Source: Diplolepis rosae (taxonomy: Eukaryota; Arthropoda; Insecta; Hymenoptera; Diplolepididae). From it: a DNA stretch of 64,000 nt. Under the pieces are notes generated by a model that saw only the letters and a program-made list of their open reading frames with translations, searched no databases and had not been told where the DNA came from. Below are positions 19,661 to 31,556 of the stretch, in pieces. The translations under genes were made by a program, and so were the position numbers. The DNA lies in NCBI GenBank assembly GCA_030998225.1, contig JAPYXD010000308.1, positions 9,062,001 through 9,126,000 of the forward strand, written 5' to 3'. Positions within the stretch are counted from its first letter, which is position 1. Each line of letters opens with the position of its first letter.

Positions 19661-21315
19661 CAGGGTTTCCCAGGACTCAAGGTACATATTAATATTTTTG
19701 AATTCCAAAAAAAATGGAATGAAAAATTCTAATACAAAAAATTCGTGAAGTGTACAATTACTGAGTAATTAGCAATTAAAATTGACCAAATATAAAAATG
19801 CGTTAGATAGACGATTGTTTATATGCTATCGCTGAGAGAGTGTGAGAATGCAAGTTCAGATCGTATAATTTCTCCTCAGTTTATTTTTGTAAGAGGTATT
19901 GATTCTTTGGTGCAACTTCACACTTAAACGAGATTCAAAAATTAACAAGTATCTTTCTCGTAGCTTCCAAATTAGAAAAAATTGCTGCCTGAGTTAATTA
20001 CCGTACTTAAAATGTATGCGTTTTTGAATTCTGTACAATCCTCCTGAATTCTTGGTATTCCACAGAATTCTCTCGAGTTCTGTAGAAACCACTTTAACAC
20101 CGTGATGCCAGCTTTTAAATATATTTATTTATCATTTTCTTAAATTTGTCATAAGAACAGACAAAAAAATTCGAGACACTAGCAATTTTGATTTTTTTAG
20201 AAAACTCATTTATTTAATATTGACTCAGCAACAAGTTTATAATGACTGTACCAGTTATAATTATAAATCAAAACAAACTTCTTGTAATTTTCTTAATTCT
20301 TACTCAATGAGTCAAGATAGGTCGATGGCTCAGCTACCAGTGAATGAAGATGTACTCGTTATTTTAATTCTGCATAGTTGTCACGAATTCAGTGGAATAC
20401 TTTTCAACACGTTTGAATTAATTTAAAAACGTCCAAATACTTTTCAAGTTATGAAAATATGCAATAAATCGTTGAAATTGAAAAATTCATAAGTCCTTCA
20501 AATTCTTACGAATTTTGCTGAGTTTGTGTAATTTCTTATAAAAATCTTTTTAATCTCTCATGATTCCAGGAAATAAATAAATAATTGAATTGAACAGAAA
20601 AAACACCTACACTCCTTTTTCATCAACTTCGTTGCCCTGGGAGAGGTAGAAATTAAAACAAAAACCATTGGTAATGTACCTTAGTATCGTTTCACTTATT
20701 TGTTTTGATTTATAATTATAACTGGTACAGTCATTATAAACTTGTTGCTCAGTCAATATTAAATAAATAAGTTTTCTAAAAAAATCAAAATTGCTAGTGT
20801 CTCGAATTTTTTTGTCTGTTTTTATGCCAAATTTAAGAATACGATAAATAAATATATTTAAAAGCTGGCATCACGGTGTTAAAGTGGTTTCTACAGAACT
20901 CGAGAGAATTCTGCGGAATACCACGAATTCAGGAGGATTGTACAGAATTCAGAAACGCATACATTTTAAGTACGGTAATTAACTCAGCCAGCTATTTTTT
21001 CTAATTTGGAAGCTACGAAAAAGATACTTGTTAATTTTTGAATCTCGTTTAAGTGTGACGTTAAACCAAAGAATCAATACCTCTTACAAAAATAAACTGA
21101 GGAGAAATAATACGATCTGAACTTGCATTCTCACACTCTCTCAGCGATAGCATATAAACAATCGTCTATCTAACGCATTTTTATGATTGGTCAATTTTAA
21201 TTGCTAATTACTCAGTAATTATACACTTCATGAATTTTTTGTATTAGAATTTTTCATTCCATTTTTTTTGGAATTCAAAAATATTAATATGTACCTTGAG
21301 TCCTGGGACACCCTG
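19661..21315. mobile_element. Giant palindromic (foldback) element, arms 617 bp
   Basis: Arms 19661-20277 and 20699-21315 are near-identical inverted repeats of 617 bp each with a 421-bp loop. Termini are CAGGGTTTCCCAGG / CCTGGGACACCCTG, flanked on both sides by TATA, consistent with a TA-type target. Arms are much longer than ordinary MITE ends. No transposase is visible. Its insertion splits an older LTR, so it is younger than that element. Confidence 0.88.
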
Positions 21316-21880
21316 TATAACCGTTCACAGGTTCCACTTTTTAACTCACAACAATGTTGCACTAAATTTCGATGTAATTTTATGTTATTGAGGAAGACAC
21401 TGATAAAAGATGGAATGAGTTAACCGGGGTAACTTCGAAGGAGAGTTCTCAATCTCAAGATGGTCCGAGGGGAACTCTGTTACTAATTTTTTTAGCAGAG
21501 TTCCGGCGTTCAAGATAGTCTGACGGCAACTGAAGATTCGCAGATTCGCAAGTACTTTTATGCACTTAATTTTTGGTATATACTGTCTACGTTTGCCATT
21601 TTTGCGATTGACACAGGCAGGCAACTTCTAGGTGCTCTGACTAGTGGATTTTATTTTTTAGTCGATACTGGCTATTTTTGATTTGCCCTGCTAATATTCT
21701 CCTGATGCTGGCCTGACCTTGGCACGTGGCTGGGCTGGCTCTTTTCCTTTGGGTCGGCATTTTTGTGTGCTGAAGAAAAAAGGGGAGACTTCGTTTTTCT
21801 AATCCTGTTTTTTCTTCTTTCTCTAATACTGGAATCTCTAGTATGTAAGTAAAGAGTCCTTTTATGACTGCTACCGATAA
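21316..21880. other. Unassigned: probable LTR/3' sequence of element 2 or of the 19-kb LTR
   Basis: The sequence just after the palindrome likely continues the interrupted LTR. A purine tract AAAAAAGGGGAGAC lies on the plus strand near 21777. No gene seen. Confidence 0.4.
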
Positions 21881-22707
21881 TTAACTGATGTCGATTGTAT
21901 GCTGATAGTTCTCTTCGTCCACGTCGAAGTGGTATCGTGTTCTTTGTTTATTTTCGAATTCTCTAATGGTTTCTTTTAACACCGTGGGTGTCAGGATTTG
22001 TGGGTGTACTATGCCGTGTTTACCATCACTAATAGAATTGATTGCAGTGTTGATGTCTTCGTTTGTTTTATCGATCAGGACCGCGGCTAACATAAGTTTG
22101 CTGTTGACAAAACTATCTCTAGAAATGGAATTTAGTCCGAGACTTCGGTTCCTTGCTAGAGACATTTCATTATTTAGCTGTTAAGTAAGGTCTTGTGTCT
22201 ACTGATGAGAAATCTAGTATGAGTTTCAATATTTTTGTGTGGTTTGAAAGTACAGTAGCGACGTTTTTATTGTCATTATATATTATCAAATTCGTGATCG
22301 ATTTGGTTCAAATCATTTTCGTTTAGCGTACCAAATAAGGTTTTGGAAATATCGCCAATGAAGTTGGCTAATCCTCTTTTTGTCCTTATTTTTTCGTCCA
22401 ATAATTTCTTTAGAATACTGTTTTTGTGAGCTAAACGTTTATAACGATTTCTTATTGATTGCACTTCGTGCTGAAGGGCACATTTTCTACCGCAAGCTGT
22501 CCCTGCTAGTTGTATCGTATCGTCTATTGCTTCTAATCGTTTTACGTTCGATGTGAAGTTTATTCCGATGATAAGTCGCCATGTTTCATGGTAGAGATGT
22601 ACTTTAGCTTCCTCTTCTATGTAAATATTTTCTTTCAGTTGTTCTATTGTATAATTTCCCTTAGTTACTAGAATTGTCGTCAGTATCATCAGAGTTTTCA
22701 GTAGCAT
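21881..22707 (-). pseudogene. env: Envelope fragment, F-protein-like, frameshifted
   Basis: ATG at 22707 gives a signal-peptide-like start (LLKTLMILTTILVTKG), then a Cys-containing ectodomain and a furin-type TKR site followed by GLANFIGDISKTLFGTL, a fusion-peptide-like segment. The frame breaks at about 22275. A further stretch reads on in another frame, and a last open segment (22165-21881) has the family's HGIVHPQILTP region. The membrane anchor is missing. It was a fusion glycoprotein of an errantivirus-like element and is now non-functional. Confidence 0.8.
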
Positions 22708-22847
22708 CTGAAAAGTAAAGCATACATTGGTCTATATGTACTCTTAATAATTTATCTTTGTTTCTTATTTTTAAATTGTTGTTGTCTACATAGTCAATTA
22801 CTTCTAAGGGGCCCTTCCATGCCTGTTCTAGTTTATTTTATTTTGTG

Positions 22848-23700
22848 TTATTTAGGATCTTGACTAAGCTTTCTTATTATTCCTTCGTCTAATCTTTTCT
22901 TCGTTTTTTCTGATTCCAATAGTATTCTTTCTCTTACCTTTTTTATATAGTTTTCATATTTTTTCTTCCATTTTCTGATTAAGTCTTGATATGTTAATGT
23001 GGAGGAGTTTGCGATAGTGGAAGGGATGTTTGGCTCTCGTTCGAAGACTAGTTCAAGAGGTGAGAATCCGGTGGTTTGATTTTTCATTGTGCTGATTGCG
23101 AAATTGATAACTTTCAGATTTTCGTCCCAATCGATTTGGTTTTCCTCCATACTTGTTTTGATTAGATTTAGAAGAGTGGATAGCATTCTCTCGATGTTTC
23201 CATTCGATTGTGGGTTAAATGCTGTGGTTTCAATATGTTTGATTTTGAGGGCTTCTTCGAATTATTGGATTAATTCAGATAGGAAATTTTGACCTTGATC
23301 GGTCAACCAACCAAAAATGTAAATGTAATGGTCGACAAGTTTTTCGACAATTGTTGATGATGTTTCGTTCATCATTGGTTTTAACACGGTGTAGCGAGTT
23401 AACCTATCTTGTATACTAATGATGTATTTATTTCCTTTATTTGTTTCTGGCAAAGGTCTAAAAGTGTGAAGTGCAATTTTTTCATGAGGTTTTTTCGGAA
23501 TATCTGGGACGAAGTTGGCATATAGGACATTTTTTGACGTAGTCTATAATTTCTTTGTCCATTCCTAGCCAAATTCCTCATTTCCTAGCTCTTTCTAACG
23601 TATTTCATTCTCCGAAGTGGTTGGCATGTGATTCTTTCATTATATTCTTTTTTTCTTCTTTCGTAAGTTCCCGAATATTGTTGAAGCACATGTGTATTTC
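22848..23700 (-). pseudogene. pol: Integrase of element 2
   Basis: The zinc region (SHANHFGE and CPIC) is near 23700-23540, followed by the core. The first catalytic Asp appears replaced by His (IALHTFRPLPE). The second is in WLTDQGQNF (about 23300), followed by a stop near 23265, and the third, Glu, is in NGNIERM (about 23190). The remaining core and C-terminal part read down to 22848. Several frame changes and stops make it dead. Confidence 0.8.
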
Positions 23701-23888
23701 TAGGTGTGGATATAGGTTTGATAAAAATTCTAGCATCTCTTGTATTGTTTCTTTTTCAATAGGTATGATAAGTGTCCTGGTTTTCTTAACCAGTCCTCTT
23801 CATTGAACGGTGGTAGTTCTTCTTTGGTTATATGTTTCCAAAGTTTGTCTATGGCGTTTGGTTTGGTTTTGACTTTGCCGAGTGTTGG

Positions 23889-24490
23889 TCAGAGTTTCCA
23901 TTTTGTAAAGTCTTCATATAAGTCTTGTTGATTTGAGGTATTAGATGTTATTTCGGAGAAAGTTTCACTGTTATGTGTTTCTCTTTCTGTATTTTTTACT
24001 GTTATCCCCGCGAGATCTACTGCTTCTTGTAATAAGTCGGTTGTTTGCATGCGGAAGAGTCGTGAAAGGCAATTAGCTACTTTTTTTTCCTTGCCCTTGA
24101 CGTATTCTATTTCGTACTTATATTTCTCCAATCTCACTCGCCATCTGAGAAGCATTTTTTAATCCAAAAGGCATCTGGTTGTACTCGAAGTGTCCTTGAG
24201 ATGTGGAGAATGCTGTATATTTTTTATGTTCTTCCTTCATTGGAATTTGATGAAACCCGGCACTGAGGTCAAATGCTGAGAAAAACTAAGCTTTTCCTAG
24301 TTGCTCCAAAATATCGTCTATTACCGCTAATGGGTATGCGTCTTGATCTGTGTCTTGGTTAATTTTTCTGTAATCTATTACCATCTGTCGTTTTTCTCCT
24401 TTTTTACGGACAATCCATAATGGTGAATTGAAAGATCATTGTGATTCCCTAATTATACCTTAAAATCAAACTAAGTTGTTTTTTAAGAAA
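23889..24490 (-). pseudogene. pol: RT fragment fused to RNase H tail by deletion
   Basis: Minus-strand RT motifs SPLWIVRKKGEKRQMVIDY and [19 protein letters not shown], then [10 protein letters not shown], are followed directly by RNase H C-terminal sequence ([19 protein letters not shown], then VANCLSRLF where most relatives have ADALSR). The YxDD palm and most of RNase H are thus deleted near 24156. In-frame stops lie near 24285 and 24437. Confidence 0.8.
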
Positions 24491-24571
24491 GGAATGGGAT
24501 GATATCCTAAGTTTGATATCACTCGACATTAACATTTTTTGTTCACTGATTCTTTACTGTGCATCCACATG

Positions 24572-25328
24572 TGTTACATCCCGGTAGCATTAAATTTTTA
24601 AAATTTTCATTATGACCCCTGTATACGTGCAATACTTCATACATGGAAGTGAATAATTATTTATACTCTTTAATTATTATCATTCTTATGGTAATTACTT
24701 CCTAGACCGGGTAACTATTCTGCAGAGGTAAGTTAATGCACTACCTCACATCGATAGATCGGTTCAACACTTGGTAAAATGTCATAACGAAGAGTATCGC
24801 TCGGTCTATATGGTAATTACCCACGCGGTAATGAGTCAGTGAGTCACACCGCGCGTCGATAATATAGCAATGCGGCGCTGGTAACCTAGTGAGACGGCAA
24901 CATGTAACTGGCATGGCGCTATTAACATTGATTCATTATTGCCTTAATTAATAATACTATACCATCCTTGCTAGTTACTAAGCATAAAATTATTATTGAT
25001 ATTAATAAAAATTGATAATAATTCAGTGTTTAAGCTTAAGATAAGTAAATACAGGTATACTTAACCACACTGGTATCTATTCGTCACCTAGATATAAGCA
25101 CAGGCAAAAGAAGGAAAAGAAGGGATGTAAAGCAAAGATAAATTCACCCTTAATTGAGACCGTGAGGCGGAAATTAGAGGGAGTCGCAGACTTTGCAACG
25201 AACGTGATTTTTATCACTTTTGCAACGAACGTGACTTCCATCACTTTTGCGCGGATCCATTCCCCCTTCAGTCACTATTGGGAGATCAATAGTATATATG
25301 CCCCAAATTTACCTCTGGTGGTTTGTCA
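24572..25328 (+). repeat. 5' LTR of element 3 (first half only)
   Basis: Matches 31557-32342 until TTTGTCATTA, after which gag-like sequence begins, so about the last 770 bp of the LTR, the PBS and the leader are deleted. Contains two copies of a roughly 30-bp unit, TTTTGCAACGAACGTGACTT (about 25190-25252), where the 3' LTR has three. Confidence 0.85.
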
Positions 25329-26432
25329 TTAACTACCATTCAAATGCTTGAAAATGAAGATATCTATGAATTCTACGACCGATTAACACTTTTAAAGTCA
25401 AGAGCGCAGGCAGTTCTTGAAAATAGATATGAAAATGCCAATCAGATGATACATCCCCTCAACGACTGTGTCTTAGAAGCATTCATTCGGGGTTTACCTG
25501 ACTGGATGTCGGCAAAGATAGAAGCGCGAAATCCAATGAGCCTGCAAGCAGCTTTCGAATAAGCTATTGACTATGAAGCAAGACACCAAACAGATAGGCT
25601 TTTCTTTCAACACTTTTCGCGGTATCAGCAGCCGAGCTATCGCGATCCGGAGGAGAAAATTTTAACGCAAGACCCAGATGAAAGGCTCAACGATATCGAA
25701 AGTCCGGTGTTTGCAAGTAACTGCGGCCAGCAACAACAGTATACACAAAATGTAAAATTCAACCCCTATCAAAATTCTTGAATGCATCAAAATTATAACC
25801 ATCGCCAATCTAATCATAGCCCCGATTATAGAATAGACTATTGGCAACGTGAAAAATTATGTATGTCAGACTCAACCGTTTTAATTAATGCATTTACAGA
25901 ACATGATATCGCGAAAGAATGCGAAACCACACGCTTCGAAAATACCATTAAAAGTGACTCAATTTTAGACTCTGAAATTTCTTCGAACTCCATCATGAAA
26001 AATCTTTTAGGGAAATCCGGAAGATCGAATAAAGAAAGAGTAAAAACTGAAGTAACTGAAAAGGAAGATTTGACAAGAGAAGAAAAAGTTATAAAAGAAT
26101 GCAGAAAACGAAAAAGAAGTACTTCGGATCCTCAAAGTAAAACCCCTTTGGCTCTGACAATAGTAAAAGCATCGACCCTATTAAATACTAATATTCCCAG
26201 GACATCATTCAATGCTTCTGAAAAGACTGCAAAAGTTACAGAAGAATCGCGGGAACTTGACATTCAAAAGGCCTTGTCTTTGCCTGACCGCGTTAAAGCA
26301 CTGATTATGAACATGCCTACGGAGCTGAAAAAGGGATTCAACCAGAAACTTAATCCTAAAATCCACGGGTTGTTCTGGACACAGTCGCCACTCCAGCGTA
26401 CACTGGAAAGGGAGCCATGTGGTATTGGTTGA
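25323..26432 (+). pseudogene. gag: Gag of element 3, stops present
   Basis: The first open segment (25323-25562) has capsid C-terminal features: EDIYEFYDRLTLLKSRAQ, then LEAFIRGLPDWMSAKIEARN and LQAAFE. In-frame stops occur at about 25560 and 25780. A second segment (25782-26432) is basic and Ser/Lys-rich (ECRKRKRS) and lacks a zinc knuckle that I can see. The N-terminal capsid half is gone with the deletion at 25328. Confidence 0.7.
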
Positions 26433-29290
26433 GTGACTTATAATCACTTTCCGGATTATTCTCAGGCAATAATGTGACATACAGAATTTTCTTATCGTGT
26501 TTCATTTAAATTGGGATAAAACATCGTCCAAGTAATATCAATTATAATAAAGACAACTGTGTCAAAATTCACTTATGCAAGGAATCTAAAACAAAATTGT
26601 TCAATGCATTACCTTCTAAATGTTACATAGCAAATTCTGACGCAATATGAGTAAATTCAGATTGTGTATCTATATTTTTTTTTGGGGAGGAGGAAAAATG
26701 GCAAAATCTTTTATAGACGTTGTACAGGACTCTCCTAGGACGGGTCTAGGCATACCTGTTAAAACCAAAAAACCCCCTCTCTCGAACCAATACATCACCC
26801 GCGAAACCGCCTTTCGGCTTTAAACTTCACGTGTGGTTGGTTCTATTAAAGTCGCGTACGACTCTTCCGTCATCCGTTCGCTCGGAACTTCCATCCGCGG
26901 CCGCACGTCCACTAAGGTAACCGACTAGCCGCGCCACCCGGGGGAGAAACAAACAGATTCCTCCCCCGAACGACGCGGACAGTCAAGTCTACCCGAGACG
27001 CAGGACCGCGGGTGCAGGCCCCGATGCGATTTCTACTGGCAACCATAATGAATTATAATCCAATCATATAAAGAAATGCAATGTGAAACCTTGCAGAACG
27101 CAACGTATCACCAGCAGTCGAGACTCCCCACAACATGGCCAGAGCGTAACTCGAACCGCCCAGCGATAAGAAGACTCGCGACCGCCTGGAATGAATCATA
27201 TACACTAAGCAGTTCTTCTGTATCTATATGAATGCCTTTTACAAGTCCATTATTAGACTCCAAAATTCATATTGCAGCGGACCTTACACCAAAGGATGCA
27301 CCGACCAGATGGCTATCATTATCAAAATCTCCATGGCAGCCCCGCAACAATGTCCACCTAATATACAAGAATTGTTGGACATACAACCACCATGGAGGCA
27401 CAAATGATACACATAGGTATGCAGAACAGCGAACTCCACATACGGTATGTTATTCGGACAGAAAAATTTAATCAGACAATCAAAATTCAGGACACTCCAT
27501 CAATAATAAATGAATGATAATCGCGAAGAATAAAAAGTAAATTACTCAATACCTATAAACCTTTAATTATGTCATCTCCATTGATCTCCATTGATACCAC
27601 AGTACTGGAACTAACCGCAGCGATGTTTCGACTAATTGATTAATTAACCATTTAATGGGATAAAGCCGAATTTTGTTTAAGAAAAACATTCACGAGCATG
27701 GTAATTAATAAAATAAATTAATAAAGCGTTGCCCGATTAATAAATCGGGTAACGCAAAACTCAACCACGAATTGTCAATTATAAATTACCCGATTTGGCC
27801 AGTAAATGAGCTCGTGCCAGCCGACTTGACCTAGAAATAAGTAATAAATGGAACCAATAAAATAACTATAATATGGATTCCTAGAATTTTGATTAGAATC
27901 AGACTATAAATTAAAAATTAGGGTAGAAATTTGTAAAATATCGATACTTTTAAGAAAGTGTTTTAATTTTCAATCACACAGAACTAAGTTACCGTTTTGG
28001 GTCAACTGAAGTTTTATGCAGTGACATGTAAAAGGAAATTCTGTCACAGAATTATAATTTTATAATAACTTTTATAAAAATCCTGTTACGGTTTCATAAT
28101 ATTGAGTAAAGATTCAAAAGGTAGATGCATGTTCCGCAATTTTAAGATACCTACATTCAAACGCCTCGGGCATGCTGTCAAATTTTACATAGAAAATTGA
28201 TTAATTTCGAGAGTTCCTAACAGTGTAATAAATTAATAATAAGAAACAAACATTGATGTGTCTTTAAGCATAATAAACAAATAATGCCGTTGAAATTGTA
28301 TAAAAGCACGTATGATTTTATACAATTTCGAAAGTAAAAAAGGAGAATATCATGACTGCCCCGTAATAATGGCTACCTAACGAACACACAACTAGACAAG
28401 GCATGGTTAGTTAAATCACTACCATGAACACTTCAATGAGATATAACAGCATGAGTGCTCCTCAAGCAGTATGCTACCCTGCTCTATACTTACTAATCCA
28501 GCAGCCGAATTCGGGTGGTCCTGTGGCTAAATTGACACAATTCACCCGGCAACCTGAAAATATTTACTAATCAAAAGTCTACAAACACTAAATTGTGTAA
28601 ATCAATCAAAATTGAGTTAAATAATTTGAGGTTTCCCGGAATAGTAGTCAATCTGAAATTCCATCATAGCAGCTGAAGTATATTTTTGGTGAGGTTAATT
28701 ACTTACCAGGTGTAAAAGGCTTGCGAAGGCCGATAACTACAAAGTTGGGAACGCGCAATGGCAGAAAGTGACCCCCCCCCCCTAGCATATCAAAATGTGG
28801 AACAATAATAATACAACTAATGACTATGAAATACCTTTACCTCACAAATATTCGGTTTTCCCGGGACAAAGGCTCAGATTCAGCTAGTGAGCGAACCTCA
28901 GGCAGATTAATTGATATAACGAATCAATCTACGGCTGTAGCTAGGTATGGGGACATCGGATATTGATCGATGAACCCATACACAGAATGAATAAGTGGGC
29001 CTAGGCATCTGTAAGCGCTTTAACTAATATCCTAACCTTAAGTAGAATCATAGTGCAAAATTTAGAGGCCATTATCGATGGGCCGGTCAAAAAGGCATAA
29101 AAGATAAGGGAAAAGGAAACAAAAAATACGCTAAATAAAGGAAACCGGCAAGTGGGGCCCACAAACAGTAAGAATGTGTAAAAGAAATAAGGATAAGACC
29201 GCCTGCCGATCTCTTAATCACAACATAACATAAAAACTGTTTAATATTTTAAAGAATTTGAAAATCTTTCTGTGGAAAAAATGACGCTTT
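26433..29290. other. Element 3 interior without recognisable pol
   Basis: About 2.9 kb where a Gypsy element should have pol. 26740-27010 is markedly GC-rich and contains NotI/SmaI-like GC words. The rest is AT-rich with only short ORFs (for example 27232-27471). A perfect 14-bp inverted repeat is at 28292-28329, a C13 run near 28776, and a donor-like site (complement of CTTAC near 28702) on the minus strand. No protein family recognised. Confidence 0.5.
28292..28329. repeat. Perfect 14-bp inverted repeat
   Basis: GAAATTGTATAAAA and its exact complement are separated by a 10-base loop. It could form a hairpin or cruciform; no Pol III or terminator context is evident. Confidence 0.7.
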
Positions 29291-29362
29291 CGACTGCGCT
29301 GGGATTCGAGCCCAGGTCTTTCGATTGCCGGTCGACTGCTCTGACCACTGAGCTACACAGGC
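29291..29362 (-). tRNA. tRNA-like sequence (degenerate; SINE head or tRNA pseudogene)
   Basis: 72 bases on the minus strand fold as a tRNA. The acceptor stem has 6 of 7 pairs, the D-stem GCTC/GAGC is perfect, and the T-stem CTGGG/CCCAG with loop CTCGAAT is perfect. A-box (TAGCTCAGTGG) and B-box (GGCTCGAATCC) are good. The anticodon loop is CCGGCAA, which lacks the invariant U33 and would give anticodon GGC, unusual in eukaryotes. A T-run follows downstream. It is probably a tRNA-derived SINE head or pseudogene rather than a working tRNA. Confidence 0.55.
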
Positions 29363-29565
29363 GTCCGACATCCCTTTCTCCACAGGAAGATCTCCTTATA
29401 TCGCCTAGTGGCTCAGCCTTGTTTATTTTACATATTTAACTCTATTACATAGGATAATCTTAACATAACTATAGATATTTACAAAAAAAAGAGCCATAGA
29501 TATATCTTATACAGTTGTACCAATAATAACTAAAACAAGGCTACAAATAGACTACACGTGTAAAA

Positions 29566-31457
29566 CTACAACTGCAGCGGATCACCCTGCGAACCACCTA
29601 GGGAGACGCCCAGCGGATCTTCGCTAATCCAGGTGCATTCTGGAAACGGAACTGCAACAATAAAAATTCGTTAATACTAGAAAAATCATGGCAAAGAAAT
29701 GCGATTTCTAAAAAATTAATCACTCACTCTGGGGATCGGCAGCAACGGAACCGCACCCATAATAAGACGCAGAAGTCAAGAAACGCCCACAAGGACAGAA
29801 GCTACCCTCATTTCCAGGAGCCCTAAAACAAGAAATTAGGTTTCAGTCAAAATAAACCTACCCCAAACAAATTGAATGCTGTACGACAGATTAGAACAGG
29901 GACGACGTTGAGGCAGGTCACAATGCACAGCCACCAACGCCTGGAGTTCCAGAGTGCGCAGGTAAGCCAACTCCAGCGCCTGTATGGACTCCTGCTCCAT
30001 CGCGACAACAGAGGGATCTTCAAATTGTTGGCGTGGCCTTCCACGACCTCTTTGAGGGGTCAGGACACCTCGCCGGGGTGGATGGGCTTCCACACTCCTA
30101 AAATAATCAATGCCCGAAAAATGGGCTGCTCCTGTCGCCAAATCCAAGACTTGCCGCATTAATTGCGGCGGGGAGCATCTGTCAAGCAACTTAGGCCGTC
30201 CGATGACACCTGCAACACAATAAAAAAAAAGAGAAGAAGAGAAATTAGTAAACAATGATTTCAACCCTAAGAAACTTAGTAACATGATAGTACACCTAAG
30301 CTACGTCCACCGAAAGCCCTCGGAGTCTGAAAAAGGCCTTGTTATCAAGAATCCCCCGCTTCAAAGATAAGGGAGAAACCCTTAACAAAACCCCGCCCCG
30401 ACGCACGTCTAATTCCCCCACGACCGAAAAGTCATTTATGGATGGTCCGGGAGCCAATAATTCTTGGCAGAGAAGAATCACCTCCCTCACGGTACGACGA
30501 GGTGACACTCTCCACACCGCCAAATAAAAAAGGCCTAACTGATCTTCGATTTCGGACACCTGAAGCTTCAAGCTGTCACGCACACCCGCGGAAGCTGGAA
30601 CACCCAAGTCTAACGCGTCACCTGAGGGAGTCTTGGACACGTGGTTAAACAGGGATAAGTCAAAGTCCCGCACAGCACTATCGTAACTATCCGCAACTAT
30701 GGAATTACTCGAATCAGCGGACCCTGCCGAAACATGGAGAGCCTCTTCCAATACAAGGTCGCACATCGATGAATCCTCGACAGAACTGTATATTCCGGGC
30801 ACTTTCGGCGACACCAAAAGCACAAATGAGTACTCACCAGTGCGTTCGGGTACCGCAATAGCCCGCTTCTTCAAACAAAGAGGGATGTTGTTCATGTTGC
30901 AGAAGTCCTCATGCAACAAGGTATCGGAACTAGAGCTTCTGCACTCTCCTTCCATGATTAAAGTACGACTAAAAGTTGCTACTGCAACTGGCCAGTGTTC
31001 ACGAGATGACATCATGTCAAAATTCTGTAACCCCTACTCTATTCCCCACTACTACGACGGACTTAAGGGACACGTGCAGTCGAGAGCCAAAACGCCAAGT
31101 CAACTTCTGCGGAAAATTGACTCACGGCAGCCACAGCATGGCATCACTATGCAGCGTCTCTGAAAAATGACATCATTCCACATCAGCTGAATCCTCGGGT
31201 AACACAATTCTCAGGATACACTAAGCCTGAGTGAAAAGAACTAAAATACCAAAAACGCTGCGCCTAAGTAGGACGAAAATTATGTCATCCGATGAGACCA
31301 TCCATAAACAGCTGCAGTATAACATTACTAGTAGCAGAAACAAAACAAAAATACAAACTTGAAAAATAAGGCTTTTGTGACAACAAGAAATGAGAAGAGC
31401 TGCTGCACTTACCTGGGATAACTGGAGCTTCCACGCATCACACGCACAACAAACCAT
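29566..31457 (-). CDS. Putative multi-exon antisense gene inside element 3, unknown function
   Basis: Minus-strand exons bounded by good splice signals: 31457-31413 (ATG, 15 codons, donor CAG|GTAAGT); 31024-30838 (acceptor TTACAG, donor G|GTGAGT); 30209-29862 (acceptor TTGCAG after a T-run, donor GTAGGT); 29822-29728 (acceptor TTTTAG, donor GTGAGT); 29651-29566 (acceptor TTGCAG, stop TAG). The first three join in compatible phase (0, then 1). Phase into the fourth does not fit its longest frame, so the model is incomplete or decayed. An AT-hook-like RGRGRPRQ lies in the third exon. AATAAA follows about 140 bases after the last stop (complement of 29422-29427). The start lies about 100 bp from the 3' LTR, whose antisense activity could drive it. 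No known domain recognised. Confidence 0.45.
30296..30837 (-). other. Open frame continuing past the second exon (part of a 239-codon ORF)
   Basis: The frame of the exon at 31024-30838 stays open through 30296, giving a 239-codon ORF from 31015. It may be retained-intron coding sequence of an alternative product. The composition is Ser/Leu/Val-rich with no domain I recognise. If the splice donor at 30838 is used, this stretch is intron. Confidence 0.3.
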
Positions 31458-31543
31458 CGAGACAAGACATAATCACTAATCGAACACGGAGATCAATTAA
31501 CCCGAAAACCTCTATAATTTTCATCGAGGACGATGATTGTTCT

Positions 31544-31556
31544 AAGGAGGGAGGAC
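31544..31556 (+). promoter_or_regulatory. Polypurine tract of element 3
   Basis: AAGGAGGGAGGAC directly precedes the 3' LTR start at 31557. It would prime plus-strand DNA synthesis, which fixes the element orientation as plus. Confidence 0.85.

Larger units (their letters stand above)
21881..24490 (-). mobile_element. Gypsy-type retroelement ruin with env (element 2)
   Basis: On the minus strand, partial RT (about 24490-24156), RNase H tail, integrase and a partial F-type envelope follow one another in normal order. Gag, protease and the env C-terminus are absent, RT joins directly to the end of RNase H, and no LTR pair is certain. It is distinct from element 1 by its AT-rich coding sequence and different protein sequence. 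Confidence 0.8.

Noticed and set aside
29872..31170. Plus-strand ORFs (up to 154 codons) opposite the putative antisense gene
   Set aside because: Splice signals and poly(A) signal support only the minus strand.
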